From DATNIB01 sp035604685 (GTDB taxonomy: Bacteria > Actinomycetota > Acidimicrobiia > Acidimicrobiales > RAAP-2), in the NCBI GenBank assembly GCA_035604685.1, contig DATNIB010000040.1:1-28303 (forward strand): DNA of 28,303 nt, written 5' to 3'. The notes under the pieces are model-generated. The model worked only from the letters and a program-made list of their open reading frames with translations, searched no databases and had not been told where the DNA came from. Each line of letters begins with the position of its first letter. The stretch's first letter is position 1. Of the stretch, positions 18,774 through 26,317 are shown in pieces. The translations under genes and the position numbers were made by a program.

Positions 18774-18803
18774 AGCCTACCTTTTTCGAACACTTGTTCG
18801 GAA
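18774..18803 (-). promoter_or_regulatory. Predicted leaderless promoter of the DCD-fold gene
   Basis: On the minus strand a TAGGCT -10-like hexamer (18779-18774) lies six bases before ATG 18767, which puts the transcription start on the A of the start codon. A TTCCGA hexamer (18803-18798) sits 18 bases further upstream as a weak -35. The LexA-like box occupies the spacer. This is inferred from sequence only; GGTAGG could alternatively act as a Shine-Dalgarno element. Confidence 0.4.
18786..18801. promoter_or_regulatory. LexA/SOS-box-like operator
   Basis: The sequence TCGAACACTTGTTCGG matches the SOS box of Gram-positive and actinobacterial LexA, TCGAAC-N4-GTTCGA, at all positions but the last. 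The core GAAC-N4-GTTC is perfect and CGAACA/TGTTCG is a perfect inverted repeat. It ends 18 bases before the ATG of the DCD-fold gene and overlaps its predicted -35/-10 spacer, the classic place for repression that is lifted by DNA damage. Confidence 0.65.
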
Positions 18804-18853
18804 GAGGACCCTACGAGCGGGATGCGACAAGCCCCCGCCGGTACGCCCTGCCA

Positions 18854-19258
18854 CTACGGCTCGGTCGCCCGGCGCGGGGACCGAAACTGGACCACGTTGC
18901 CCTCCGGGTCCTGCCCGTCGCAGACCACCGCGTCGTTGAAGATCCACTCCGCGTCGTCCACCACACCGCCGACCGCCGGCGCCGCCGACCGCGCGTCGAC
19001 CAGCGACGCGACAGCAAAGGCGAGCTTGATCGGCGTCTGACTCCGCCGGCGCGGCGGATCGGTCAGCTCGAGGGTGGCGGCCACCCGCTCGGGGACGGCG
19101 ACCAGGGTGAGCTCCCACCGATCCGACACGAGCGTCACGAAATCGGGGGTCGACTCGGCGACCGCCAGGCCACAGACCGACTCGTAGAAGGCCTGCAGTC
19201 GACCGAGATCGGTGGCGTAGAGCACGGCGGCGGCCCGCGCCGCGGTCACCTCACCCAC
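18854..19258 (-). CDS. VOC (glyoxalase/bleomycin-resistance) superfamily protein
   Basis: The 134-residue product has the paired beta-alpha-beta modules of the VOC superfamily. The first module is AAAVLYATDLGRLQAFYESVCGLAV with FVTLVSDRWELTLVAV. The second is IKLAFAVASLVDARSAAPAVGG ending in WIFNDAVVCDGQDPEGNVVQFRSP, whose DPEGN turn is diagnostic. The usual first metal-binding His near the start is absent (YATD), so a glyoxalase I reaction is unlikely and the substrate is unknown. I use GTG 19258; the in-frame GTG at 19249 is also possible. It lies 12 bases after the glycosyltransferase stop and is probably the last gene of the rhamnose operon, although no functional link is obvious. Confidence 0.78.
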   Translation of the reverse strand: MGEVTAARAAAVLYATDLGRLQAFYESVCGLAVAESTPDFVTLVSDRWELTLVAVPERVAATLELTDPPRRRSQTPIKLAFAVASLVDARSAAPAVGGVVDDAEWIFNDAVVCDGQDPEGNVVQFRSPRRATEP

Positions 19259-19270
19259 CCCCCGCCCGAG

Positions 19271-20173
19271 TCAGCCGCCGGCCACCGGGAGCCGGCCGGC
19301 CGCCGCCAGGTGCCCGCAGCGCAGCGCCAGGCGAAGCCCGAGCACGAGGGCCGCGACCGGGAGCAGCGCGCGGCGCCAGCCGCTCGTCGTGCGCGCCGCG
19401 AACCGCAACGCGCTGCGGTGGTGGGCGACCGCCATCTTGTAGGGGTGGCGGCGGCGGGACACACCCTCTATGTGCGTGACCTCCACCCCCGGCACGTACC
19501 CCACCTGCCAGCCGGCCCGCTTCGCCCGCCAGCACAGGTCCATGTCCTCGGCGAACATGAAGTAGGCCTCGTCGAAGCCACCCAGTTCCTCGAGCGCCGA
19601 GCGGCGGGCGAGGAAGCAGGCGCCCGACACCCAGTCGGTTGTGGTCGGCTCCGACGAGGTCCAGCCGCCGGCCCGGTAGCGGTGGGTGAAGGGGTTCTGC
19701 TTCCAGAGCTGGTCCAACAGCGCGTGCCCGGCGGCGTCGGTGACCGAGGGGAACCGCCGGGCCGACGGGTACGGGTCGCCGGCCGGCGTGAGGATCCGGG
19801 GACCGACCAGGGCCCAGGTCGGCTCGGCCTCGAGCGCGTCGGCCAGGCCGGCCACCACCCCGGGATGCACGCGCAGATCGGGGTTGCAGACGAGCACGAA
19901 CGGCCGCGACTCGAGGGCGGCGATGCCGCGGTTGGCCCCGGCGCCGTAGCCGAGGTTGCGACCGGTGTCGACCAAGGGCACCGCACCGTGGCCCGACCGG
20001 GCCAGCACCGCCCGGGCCCCGGCCGCATCGCCGTTCTCGACCACCACGACCGCACTGACGCCGTCCGCCTCGAGCGAGGTCAAACAGTCGGCGAGGACGT
20101 CGCCCGCGTCGTAGTCGACGACGACGACGCCGACCCGCTCCTCGCGCCGGACGGGCCGTGGGGCCGGCGTCAC
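19271..20173 (-). CDS. Family 2 glycosyltransferase, rhamnosyltransferase-like
   Basis: The 300-residue protein has a GT2 (GT-A fold) layout: an N-terminal strand GVVVVDYDAGDVLADCLTSL, DTGRNLGYGAGANRGIAAL, the nucleotide/metal-binding CNPDLRV, then TDWVSGACFLARRSALEELGGFDEAYFMFAEDMDLCWRAKRAGW. This last stretch is the acceptor-site region typical of WbbL-like dTDP-rhamnosyltransferases. The C-terminus has one hydrophobic segment (LLPVAALVLGLRLAL) that may touch the membrane. GTG 20173 overlaps the rmlD stop (GTGA), so it is translationally coupled to the dTDP-rhamnose reductase gene. That fits transfer of rhamnose to an envelope glycan; in mycobacteria WbbL makes the arabinogalactan linker, but this cannot be claimed here. 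The open frame extends far upstream only as an rmlD shadow. Confidence 0.86.
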   Translation of the reverse strand: MTPAPRPVRREERVGVVVVDYDAGDVLADCLTSLEADGVSAVVVVENGDAAGARAVLARSGHGAVPLVDTGRNLGYGAGANRGIAALESRPFVLVCNPDLRVHPGVVAGLADALEAEPTWALVGPRILTPAGDPYPSARRFPSVTDAAGHALLDQLWKQNPFTHRYRAGGWTSSEPTTTDWVSGACFLARRSALEELGGFDEAYFMFAEDMDLCWRAKRAGWQVGYVPGVEVTHIEGVSRRRHPYKMAVAHHRSALRFAARTTSGWRRALLPVAALVLGLRLALRCGHLAAAGRLPVAGG

Positions 20174-21081
20174 CGCGGGCCGGGCGCGATCCCGAGCGCC
20201 GCCACGAACCGGGAGAGCCCGTCCTCCCAGGCGGGCAGCGCCGGCCAGCCCGCCAGGCGGAGCCCGGCGTTGTCGAGCGACGAATCGACGGGTCGGGGGG
20301 CGGCCGGCGGTGGATCGAGGTCCGCCGTCGAGATCGCCTGGACGCGCCCGGGGTCGGCCCCGACCGCCGCCAGCACCGCCCGGGCCAGTTCGAAGCGCGT
20401 GGCGGCGCCCGCGTTGGTGACGTGGTAGGTGCCCGGAAGCCGCTCCAGCGCGAGGGCGGCTACGCGGACGGCCAGGTCGGCCGTGAAGGTGGGCGACCCG
20501 CGCTGGTCGTCGACGAAGCGCAGCGGGGCCTCCTCTCGGGCCAGGCCCAAGACGCGTCGGACCGCGTTGTCCCCGTGCACGCCGGCCAGCCACGAGGTCC
20601 GCACGACGGTGGCCGACGGGGGGCACTCGTGTTCGCCCGCCAACTTGCTGGCGCCGTAGACGGAGAGGGGGTTCGGTTCGTCCCACTCGCAGTAGGGCCG
20701 CCCGAGGCGCCCGTCGAAGACGTAGTCGGTGGAGATGTAGACGAGGTGGGCGCCCACCCGACCGGCGGCCTCAACCAGGTGTCGGGTGCCGAGTGCGTTG
20801 ACCAGGAAGGCGCCGTCCCGATCGCCCTCGCAGCCGTCGACGTCGGTCCGGGCCGCGGCGTGCACGATCACGTCGGGCCGGACGCCGTCGACCACCGCCG
20901 CGACGGCGCCGCGCACGTCGATCGGGAGGCGGCTCCGGTCGGCGGCCACCACGTCGATCGAGCGCGGCCGGCGGGGGTGGCCGGGCGCGAGCGGGACCCC
21001 CCCGGGGGGGACCTCGCCCGCCAGCGCCAGCTGGAGGTCGCGGCCCAGCTGGCCGCCCGCCCCGGTGAGCAGGACCCTCAC
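20170..21081 (-). CDS. rmlD: dTDP-4-dehydrorhamnose reductase
   Basis: RmlD makes dTDP-L-rhamnose by NAD(P)H reduction of the 4-keto intermediate. The 303-residue protein is an extended SDR: MRVLLTGAGGQLGRDL (GxxGxxG nucleotide site), DVIVHAAARTDVDGCE, LVYISTDYVFDG, YGASKLAGE with the catalytic Tyr-Lys pair, and VVRTSWLAG. It is a little longer than usual because of a Pro/Gly-rich insert near residues 24-42. GTG 21081 starts seven bases after the rmlB-like stop. The glycosyltransferase follows with a 4-base overlap. RmlC, the epimerase that makes its substrate, is not in this window. Confidence 0.93.
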   Translation of the reverse strand: MRVLLTGAGGQLGRDLQLALAGEVPPGGVPLAPGHPRRPRSIDVVAADRSRLPIDVRGAVAAVVDGVRPDVIVHAAARTDVDGCEGDRDGAFLVNALGTRHLVEAAGRVGAHLVYISTDYVFDGRLGRPYCEWDEPNPLSVYGASKLAGEHECPPSATVVRTSWLAGVHGDNAVRRVLGLAREEAPLRFVDDQRGSPTFTADLAVRVAALALERLPGTYHVTNAGAATRFELARAVLAAVGADPGRVQAISTADLDPPPAAPRPVDSSLDNAGLRLAGWPALPAWEDGLSRFVAALGIAPGPR

Positions 21082-21088
21082 GGGTGGG

Positions 21089-22117
21089 TCACGAGCGCAC
21101 CGCGGAGGCGGGCCCGCCCACCTCGGCCCAGGTCTCCTCGCTCACGGGGGCCCGACCGAGCAACGGCTCCCACCACCGGCGGTTCGCCGCGTACCAGCGC
21201 GCCGTCTCCTCGATGCCCTGCGCCAGTTCGATCGTCGGTGCCCAGCCGAGCTGGCTGCGGAGCTTGGTGGAGTCGAGCAGGTAGCGCCGATCGTGCGCCG
21301 GTCGTTCGGGCACGATGCGCTTGAGTGATGCGGGTTTGCCGAGCGCCCCGAGCACGAGGTCGGCGATCTCCTCGATGTTGGCCTCCACGCCGCTGCCGAC
21401 GTGGTAGGTCTCGCCCGGCCGCCCCGAGACGAGCACGGCCTCGATCGCCCGGCAGGTGTCGGTCACGTGCAGCCACTCGCGTTGGTGGTGGGTGGAGGCG
21501 TAGAGCGGGAGCGGCTGGTCGTCGAGCGCGCGGGTGATGAACAGCGACACGATCTTCTCGGGGAACTGGAACGGGCCGTAGTTGTTGGCGCTGTTGGTGA
21601 TGGTGGTCGACAGGCCGTAGGTCTCGGCGTAGGCACGCACCGCGAGGTCCGACGCCGCCTTCGACGCGCTGTAGGGCGAGCGCGGCCGGTAGGGGCTCTC
21701 TTCGTCGAAGGCCCCGGGGTCCTCGAGCGACATGTCCCCGTAGACCTCGCACGTCGACACGTGGTGGAAGCGCACCCCCCGGTGGCGGGCCGCCTCGAGC
21801 AGGGTCTGGGTGCCGATCACGTTGGTGCGGAAGAACCGGCCGGGCTCGATGGCGGCCAGGCTGTTGTGCGACTCCGCCGCGAAGTGCACCACCAGCTCGA
21901 TGTCGTGGTCCCCCAGGGCGGCGGTCACCGCGGCGGCGTCGCAGATGTCGCCGCGGACGAACGTGATCTCCTCCTCCACCGACGCCAGGTTGGCCAGGTT
22001 GCCGGCGTAGGTGAGGGCGTCGTAGACGACCACCTGGTCGCCGGGGTGCTGCTCCACCCAGTACCGGGTGAAGTTGGAGCCGATGAACCCGGCCCCGCCC
22101 GTCACGAGGAGCCTCAT
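21089..22117 (-). CDS. rmlB: dTDP-glucose 4,6-dehydratase-like protein (variant active site)
   Basis: The 342-residue extended SDR resembles RmlB: MRLLVTGGAGFIGSNFTRYW, VVVYDALTYAGNLANL, ITFVRGDICD, NNYGPFQFPEKIVSLFI, and HDRRYLLDSTKLRSQLGW. The Tyr-Lys pair is YSASK (149-153). The canonical S-T-D-E-V-Y-G catalytic loop reads S-T-C-E-V-Y-G (C123, E124), and the usual S-H-V-D-R-S is S-H-N-S-L-A. I recall similar forms in other bacteria annotated as RmlB, so this may be a clade and not a defect. Dehydration could proceed differently or the product could differ. ATG 22117 has no clear Shine-Dalgarno; a TAGGCT -10-like hexamer ends nine bases upstream. First gene of the rmlB-rmlD-GT-VOC operon. 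Confidence 0.88.
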   Translation of the reverse strand: MRLLVTGGAGFIGSNFTRYWVEQHPGDQVVVYDALTYAGNLANLASVEEEITFVRGDICDAAAVTAALGDHDIELVVHFAAESHNSLAAIEPGRFFRTNVIGTQTLLEAARHRGVRFHHVSTCEVYGDMSLEDPGAFDEESPYRPRSPYSASKAASDLAVRAYAETYGLSTTITNSANNYGPFQFPEKIVSLFITRALDDQPLPLYASTHHQREWLHVTDTCRAIEAVLVSGRPGETYHVGSGVEANIEEIADLVLGALGKPASLKRIVPERPAHDRRYLLDSTKLRSQLGWAPTIELAQGIEETARWYAANRRWWEPLLGRAPVSEETWAEVGGPASAVRS

Positions 22118-22126
22118 AACGAGGTC

Positions 22127-22132
22127 AGCCTA
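22127..22132 (-). promoter_or_regulatory. Candidate -10 element of the rmlB operon
   Basis: TAGGCT on the minus strand, ending nine bases before ATG 22117, identical to the hexamer before the DCD-fold gene. The transcript would have a leader of about two or three bases. No recognisable -35 was seen. Confidence 0.35.
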
Positions 22133-22189
22133 CCTGGCCCCCCCAAGGCGCCCCGGTGCCCGAGCGTCGGCTTGGGCTACACATGGACG

Positions 22190-22417
22190 GTGCTCGTCAC
22201 CATCTACGGCGTCTGCGCGCTGACCTTCATGATGGCCATGTACGGCCTCGAGGCCCGGCACCGGGGCTTCGTGCTGGCCTTCGCGCTCGGCTGCGCGCTC
22301 TCCAGCGCCTACGGGTTCTGGGCGCGGACCTGGCCGTTCGGCGTGGTCGAGCTGGTCTGGACCGGGGTTGCCCTGGCCCGCTTCAGGCGCAGTCGGCCCG
22401 CGGCCGCGACCGGCTGA
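22190..22417 (+). CDS. Small predicted membrane protein
   Basis: The 75-residue product has two or three hydrophobic segments: VLVTIYGVCALTFMMAMYGL (1-20), FVLAFALGCALSSAYGF (about 28-44) and VVELVWTGVALARF (about 54-67). It ends in a basic Arg-rich tail RRSRPAAATG. I do not recognise a family with certainty; small proteins of this pattern are common in Actinomycetota. The start is uncertain: GTG 22190 is used, TTG 22172 is also in frame. It is divergent from rmlB, sharing about 70 bases of upstream DNA, and convergent with birA 12 bases away. Support is the non-random hydrophobic pattern and the good fit into the gap. Confidence 0.6.
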   Translation: MLVTIYGVCALTFMMAMYGLEARHRGFVLAFALGCALSSAYGFWARTWPFGVVELVWTGVALARFRRSRPAAATG

Positions 22418-22429
22418 CCCGGGGGTCGC

Positions 22430-23203
22430 TCAGGCGTCGACCGGCGGGCGGAGGTGCACGACGTCTCCGGCCGCCACCTCGCGCCGGCCCACGTCGGTCT
22501 CGACCAGGAGCCGGCCGTCGTCGGTGAGATCGGCGGCTCTCCCGATGAGGACCTCGTTGGACAACTCGACCCGCACGGCGCGCCCGAGTGTCACGCAGCG
22601 CCGGCGCAACTCCCCGGCCAGCTGGCCACGCCCGGCCTCGGTGTCGAGGTCGGGCCGTCGGCGTTCCAGCTCACCGAGCAGCACGGACAAGAGCTCGTCG
22701 CGGCTCGGCACGGCCGCGCCGCGGCCCGCCGCCGCCAGCTCCTCGAGGCACGTCGCCTGCCACGACGCGGCGGTCGGCCCCGGCGACGCGATGTTGAGCC
22801 CGATGCCCACCACGACGGCCACCGACCCGGGCGGCCCCCCCGGCGCGGACGGGTCGGCCTCGGCCAGGATGCCCGCCAGCTTGGCGTCGTCCACCACGAG
22901 ATCGTTCGGCCACTTGATCCCCACCTCGACGCCGGCGGTGCGCGCACAGGCTTCGACCGCCGAGAGGGCGACGATGGCGGTGGCGAGGTGCAGCGCGCCC
23001 GGCAGCAGCTCGGGGCGCAGCAGGATCGAGGCGAGCAGCGCGGCGCCCGGCGGCGATTCCCAGCGCCGGTCCAGCCGCCCGCGCCCGGCCCGCTGGTGGT
23101 CGGCCACCGCGACCAGGCCCTCGGCCGCTCCCCGGCGGGCCTCGGCCAAGAGCCAGGTGTTCGTCGAGTCGATCTCGCCGAACCGTCGCACGTCACTCAC
23201 CAC
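22430..23203 (-). CDS. birA: Biotin--[acetyl-CoA-carboxylase] ligase
   Basis: BirA activates biotin with ATP and attaches it to the lysine of biotin carrier domains. The 257-residue protein has the catalytic signature: EIDSTNTWLL, DHQRAGRGRLDRRW (biotinyl-5'-AMP loop), GIKWPNDLVVDDAKLAGIL with the essential lysine, and VVVGIGLNI. A C-terminal SH3-like domain ends the protein. There is no N-terminal helix-turn-helix, so it is not a repressor. I chose GTG 23203 because AGGTGG lies six bases upstream; GTG 23200 and GTG 23269 are alternatives. It is divergent from the biotin-dependent carboxylase subunit, its likely substrate. Confidence 0.94.
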   Translation of the reverse strand: MVSDVRRFGEIDSTNTWLLAEARRGAAEGLVAVADHQRAGRGRLDRRWESPPGAALLASILLRPELLPGALHLATAIVALSAVEACARTAGVEVGIKWPNDLVVDDAKLAGILAEADPSAPGGPPGSVAVVVGIGLNIASPGPTAASWQATCLEELAAAGRGAAVPSRDELLSVLLGELERRRPDLDTEAGRGQLAGELRRRCVTLGRAVRVELSNEVLIGRAADLTDDGRLLVETDVGRREVAAGDVVHLRPPVDA

Positions 23204-23378
23204 CGGCCACCACCTGCGTTCGAAACGGCGGGTGCGGTGCCTGACGTCGGCTTCGCACGTGGCGTCCACCGTGGGCGCCGTGAGAGTCTAAGGGCGCCAG
23301 GGAGCCGGCCGCGGGCCGGTTCCGAGCAGGGCACTCGCCGGGGTGGTCGGGGTTGCCCACGTCGAGCGAAGGGCGCGC
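23204..23378. promoter_or_regulatory. Divergent promoter region birA / carboxylase operon
   Basis: The 175-base gap holds a minus-strand TAGACT (-10-like, 23290-23285) that could serve birA. A GC palindrome, CCGGCC-GCG-GGCCGG (23305-23319), lies in the leader of the carboxylase operon. AGGTGG (near 23213) is the birA ribosome-binding site and GAAGGG (near 23370) that of the carboxylase gene. No classical BirA operator is expected, since this BirA lacks a DNA-binding domain. Confidence 0.4.
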
Positions 23379-25130
23379 GTGCCGAAGAAGGTCCTGATCG
23401 CCAACCGGGGGGAGATCGCCGTTCGCGTCATGCGGACGTGCCGCGAACTCGGCATCGGCACCGTGGCCGTCTACTCGGAGCTCGACCGAGAGGCGATGCA
23501 CGTTCGGCTGGCCGACGAGGCCTACCCGCTCGGGGGTCAAAGCGCGGCGGAGAGCTACCTCAACGTCGAGGCGATCGTCTCGGCGCTCGAGGCGAGCGGC
23601 GCCGACGCCCTGCATCCGGGCTACGGGTTCTTCTCGGAGAACGCCGACTTCGCGCGCCGGATCGGCGCGGCGGGCGTCACCTTCATCGGCCCGCCGCCCG
23701 AGGCCATCGAGGTCATGGGCGACAAGATCAGCTCCCGGCTGGCGGCCGCGGCGGCCGGCGTGGCCGGCGTGCCGGGGCGCTCGGAGACTGTCACCTCGGC
23801 CGACGAGGTCGTCGCCTTCGGCGAGGAATACGGCTGGCCGGTCGCCATCAAGGCCGCCTACGGCGGCGGCGGGCGCGGCATGAAGGTGGTGCAGGCGGCC
23901 GCCGACGCGGCCGAGGCCGTCGAATCGGCCCAGCGCGAGGCGCAGGCCTACTTCGGCCGGCCCGAGATCTACCTCGAGCGCTACCTGGCCTGGCCGCGCC
24001 ACATCGAGATGCAGGTCCTGGCCGACACGCACGGGACCGCGCTGTGGCTGGGCGAGCGCGACTGCTCCTGCCAGCGCCGCCACCAGAAGCTGATCGAGGA
24101 GTGCCCGGCGCCCAACTTCCCCGACGAGGTCCGCCAGGCGATGGGCGAGGCCGCCGTCCGGGTGGCGCTCGCCTGCGGGTACACCAACGCCGGCACGGTC
24201 GAGTTCTTGTACCAAGACGGCGAGTTCTTCTTCTTGGAGATGAACACGCGGCTCCAGGTGGAGCACCCGGTGACCGAGCTCGTCACCGGCCTCGACCTGG
24301 TCGCCTGCCAGCTGGCGATCGCCGACGGCCAGCCGCTCGCCCTGCGCCAGGCGGACGTCCGCCGCACCGGACACGCGATCGAGGCGCGCATCAACGCGGA
24401 GGACCCGGCCGGCGGGCGCTTCCTCCCCTCGCCCGGGACGATCACCGCCTTCGAGGCTCCCGGTGGGCCGGGCGTGCGGCTCGACACCGGCTACCAGCGC
24501 GGCGACACCGTCAGCCAGCACTACGACAACCTGGTGGCCAAGCTGGTGGTCTGGGCCGAGGACCGCGACGGGGCCCGGCGTCGGTTGCTGCGGGCCCTCG
24601 AGGAGCTGCGGGTCGAGGGGATCGCCACCACCATCCCCGCCCACCAGGCGATCCTCGCCCATCCGGACTTCGCCAACGCCACGCATTCGACCAACTGGGT
24701 CGAGGAGCGCCTCGACCTCTCGAACCTGTCCACCGCGCCCGCACCCGCGTCCGGCGACGAGGCGGAGCCGGCCCGCGTGCTGCGCGAGGTGACGGCCGAG
24801 GTCGAGGGCCGTCGCTACGCGGTGCGCCTCTGGGTCCCCGACACGGCGGCCGGACCGCGCGCGCCGGTGGCCAAGGCGCCCGCCAAGCGCCGGGGCGCCA
24901 CCACGGCCGGCACCGGGAGCGGGACCGTGACCGTCCCCATGCAGGGAACGATCGTGAAGGTGCTCGTGGCGGCGGGCGACGTCGTCGAGGTGGACCAGAC
25001 CATCTGCGTGCTCGAGGCCATGAAGATGGAGAACGCCATCAACGCCGACAAGGCGGGCACGGTCACCGAGGTCCGGGTGGCGGCGGGCGACCTGGTGGGG
25101 GGCGGCGACGTCGTCGCCGTCATCGAGTAG
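23379..25130 (+). CDS. Biotin-dependent acyl-CoA carboxylase alpha subunit (biotin carboxylase + BCCP)
   Basis: The 583-residue protein (AccA3/PccA type) carboxylates its own biotin with ATP and bicarbonate and hands the carboxyl group to a separate carboxyltransferase beta subunit. Domains: biotin carboxylase N-domain from residue 1 (VPKKVLIANRGEIAVRVMRT), ATP-grasp with AAYGGGGRGMKVV (159-171), the active-site stretch EMNTRLQVEHPVTELVTGLDLV (287-308) and the C-domain to about 445. A linker rich in Ala/Pro/Lys follows, then the BCCP domain with VLEAMKMEN, where K549 is the biotinylated lysine. GTG 23379 is preceded by GAAGGG and starts at the homology; the earlier GTG 23343 is less likely. 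No beta subunit is in the window, so acetyl-CoA versus propionyl-CoA specificity cannot be decided. birA next door and the mutase downstream favour a propionyl-CoA route. Confidence 0.95.
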   Translation: MPKKVLIANRGEIAVRVMRTCRELGIGTVAVYSELDREAMHVRLADEAYPLGGQSAAESYLNVEAIVSALEASGADALHPGYGFFSENADFARRIGAAGVTFIGPPPEAIEVMGDKISSRLAAAAAGVAGVPGRSETVTSADEVVAFGEEYGWPVAIKAAYGGGGRGMKVVQAAADAAEAVESAQREAQAYFGRPEIYLERYLAWPRHIEMQVLADTHGTALWLGERDCSCQRRHQKLIEECPAPNFPDEVRQAMGEAAVRVALACGYTNAGTVEFLYQDGEFFFLEMNTRLQVEHPVTELVTGLDLVACQLAIADGQPLALRQADVRRTGHAIEARINAEDPAGGRFLPSPGTITAFEAPGGPGVRLDTGYQRGDTVSQHYDNLVAKLVVWAEDRDGARRRLLRALEELRVEGIATTIPAHQAILAHPDFANATHSTNWVEERLDLSNLSTAPAPASGDEAEPARVLREVTAEVEGRRYAVRLWVPDTAAGPRAPVAKAPAKRRGATTAGTGSGTVTVPMQGTIVKVLVAAGDVVEVDQTICVLEAMKMENAINADKAGTVTEVRVAAGDLVGGGDVVAVIE

Positions 25131-25138
25131 GCGGCCAC

Positions 25139-26317
25139 GTGACGCCCGGCCAGACCGAAGAGACCAAGGCCCGCGCCGGGGCCGCCGTCGAGCGAAACCT
25201 GTCGGACCTCCTCGCGCTGAGCCACGCCATCCACGCCGCCCCCGAGCTCTCCTTCGCCGAGGACCGGGCCGCGCGGCGCACGGCGGACGTCCTGCGGGCC
25301 GGCGGCTTCGCGGTGACCCAGGGTGTCGCCGATCTGCCGACGGCGTTCAGCGCGCGCGCGGGCTCCGGCCCGCTCGTGGTCGCGCTGTGTGCCGAGTACG
25401 ACGCGCTGCCAGAGGTGGGGCACGCCTGCGGCCACAACATGATCGCGGCCAGCTCGGTCGGGGCGGGCCTGGCCCTGGCCCAGGTCGCCGACGAGGCCGG
25501 GCTCACCGTCCTCGTCCTCGGCACGCCGGCCGAAGAGGGCGGCGGCGGCAAGGTGCTCATGCTCGATCGGGGCGTCTTCGACGAGGCCCACCTGGCGATG
25601 ATGGTGCACCCGTGGCCCTCGGACCGGGTCACGGCCCACTGCCTCGCCGTCTCGCACTTCGACGTGCACTACCGGGGCAAGGAGGCCCACGCCGCCGCCG
25701 CGCCCTGGAGGGGCATCAACGCGGCCGACGCCATGACGATCGCCCAGGTGGCGATCGGGCTGCTCCGCCAGCACCTCAACCCCGGCGACCTCGTGCACGG
25801 CGTCGTCCTGGAGGCGGGATCGGCCCCCAACGTGGTGCCGGCCAGCGCGACCGGCCGGTTCATGTGCCGGGCGCGCACCCTCGAGGACCTGGCCGTCCTC
25901 GAACCCCGGGTCAAGCGCTGCTTCGAGGCGGGGGCCCTGGCGACCGGCGCCGCGATCTCCTACGAGGTGCTCTGCCCGCCCTACTCGCACATGGAGCCCG
26001 ACCGAGAGCTCCTCGCCCTCTACCGGACCAACGCCGAGTCGCTCGGCCGAAACTTCGACCTGGACGACACCGAGCCGCCGCCCGCCGTCTCGACCGACAT
26101 GGCCAACGTCTCGCTGGTGGTGCCGACCATCCACCCGCTGATCGGTATCGAGACCCACGGCGCGGTCAACCACCAGGCCGAGTTCACGGCGGCCTGCATC
26201 ACGCCGTCGGCCGACCGCGCCGTCCGCGACGGGGCGCTGGCGTTGGCCTGGACGGCGATCGACGCGGCGGCCACCCCGGCCGTGCGCGACCGGCTGCTCG
26301 CGCGACGGGCGTCGTGA
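25139..26317 (+). CDS. M20-family amidohydrolase/aminoacylase
   Basis: The 392-residue protein belongs to the M20 metallopeptidase family, in the AbgB/PM20D2/N-acyl-amino-acid amidohydrolase branch. The metal site is visible as LCAEYDALPEVGHACGHNM (83-101; H95 and the CGHN group), followed by GTPAEEGGGGKVLM with the catalytic Glu pair (132-133) and MMVHPW (H157). A dimerisation domain with FDVHYRGKEAHAAAAPWRGINAADA is present. A final metal histidine lies in IETHGAVNHQAEF. The substrate is probably an N-acyl amino acid or a peptide-like amide. GTG 25139 starts eight bases after the carboxylase stop; its ribosome-binding site is weak. The frame is open far upstream as a shadow of birA and the carboxylase gene, not a fusion. 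Confidence 0.9.
   Translation: MTPGQTEETKARAGAAVERNLSDLLALSHAIHAAPELSFAEDRAARRTADVLRAGGFAVTQGVADLPTAFSARAGSGPLVVALCAEYDALPEVGHACGHNMIAASSVGAGLALAQVADEAGLTVLVLGTPAEEGGGGKVLMLDRGVFDEAHLAMMVHPWPSDRVTAHCLAVSHFDVHYRGKEAHAAAAPWRGINAADAMTIAQVAIGLLRQHLNPGDLVHGVVLEAGSAPNVVPASATGRFMCRARTLEDLAVLEPRVKRCFEAGALATGAAISYEVLCPPYSHMEPDRELLALYRTNAESLGRNFDLDDTEPPPAVSTDMANVSLVVPTIHPLIGIETHGAVNHQAEFTAACITPSADRAVRDGALALAWTAIDAAATPAVRDRLLARRAS

Noticed and set aside
22454..26317. A 1287-codon open frame on the plus strand that looks like a giant fusion protein
   Set aside because: Only its last third (from 25139) encodes a recognisable M20 protein. The rest is antisense to birA and out of frame with the carboxylase gene, with shadow-like Arg/Gly/Pro composition.
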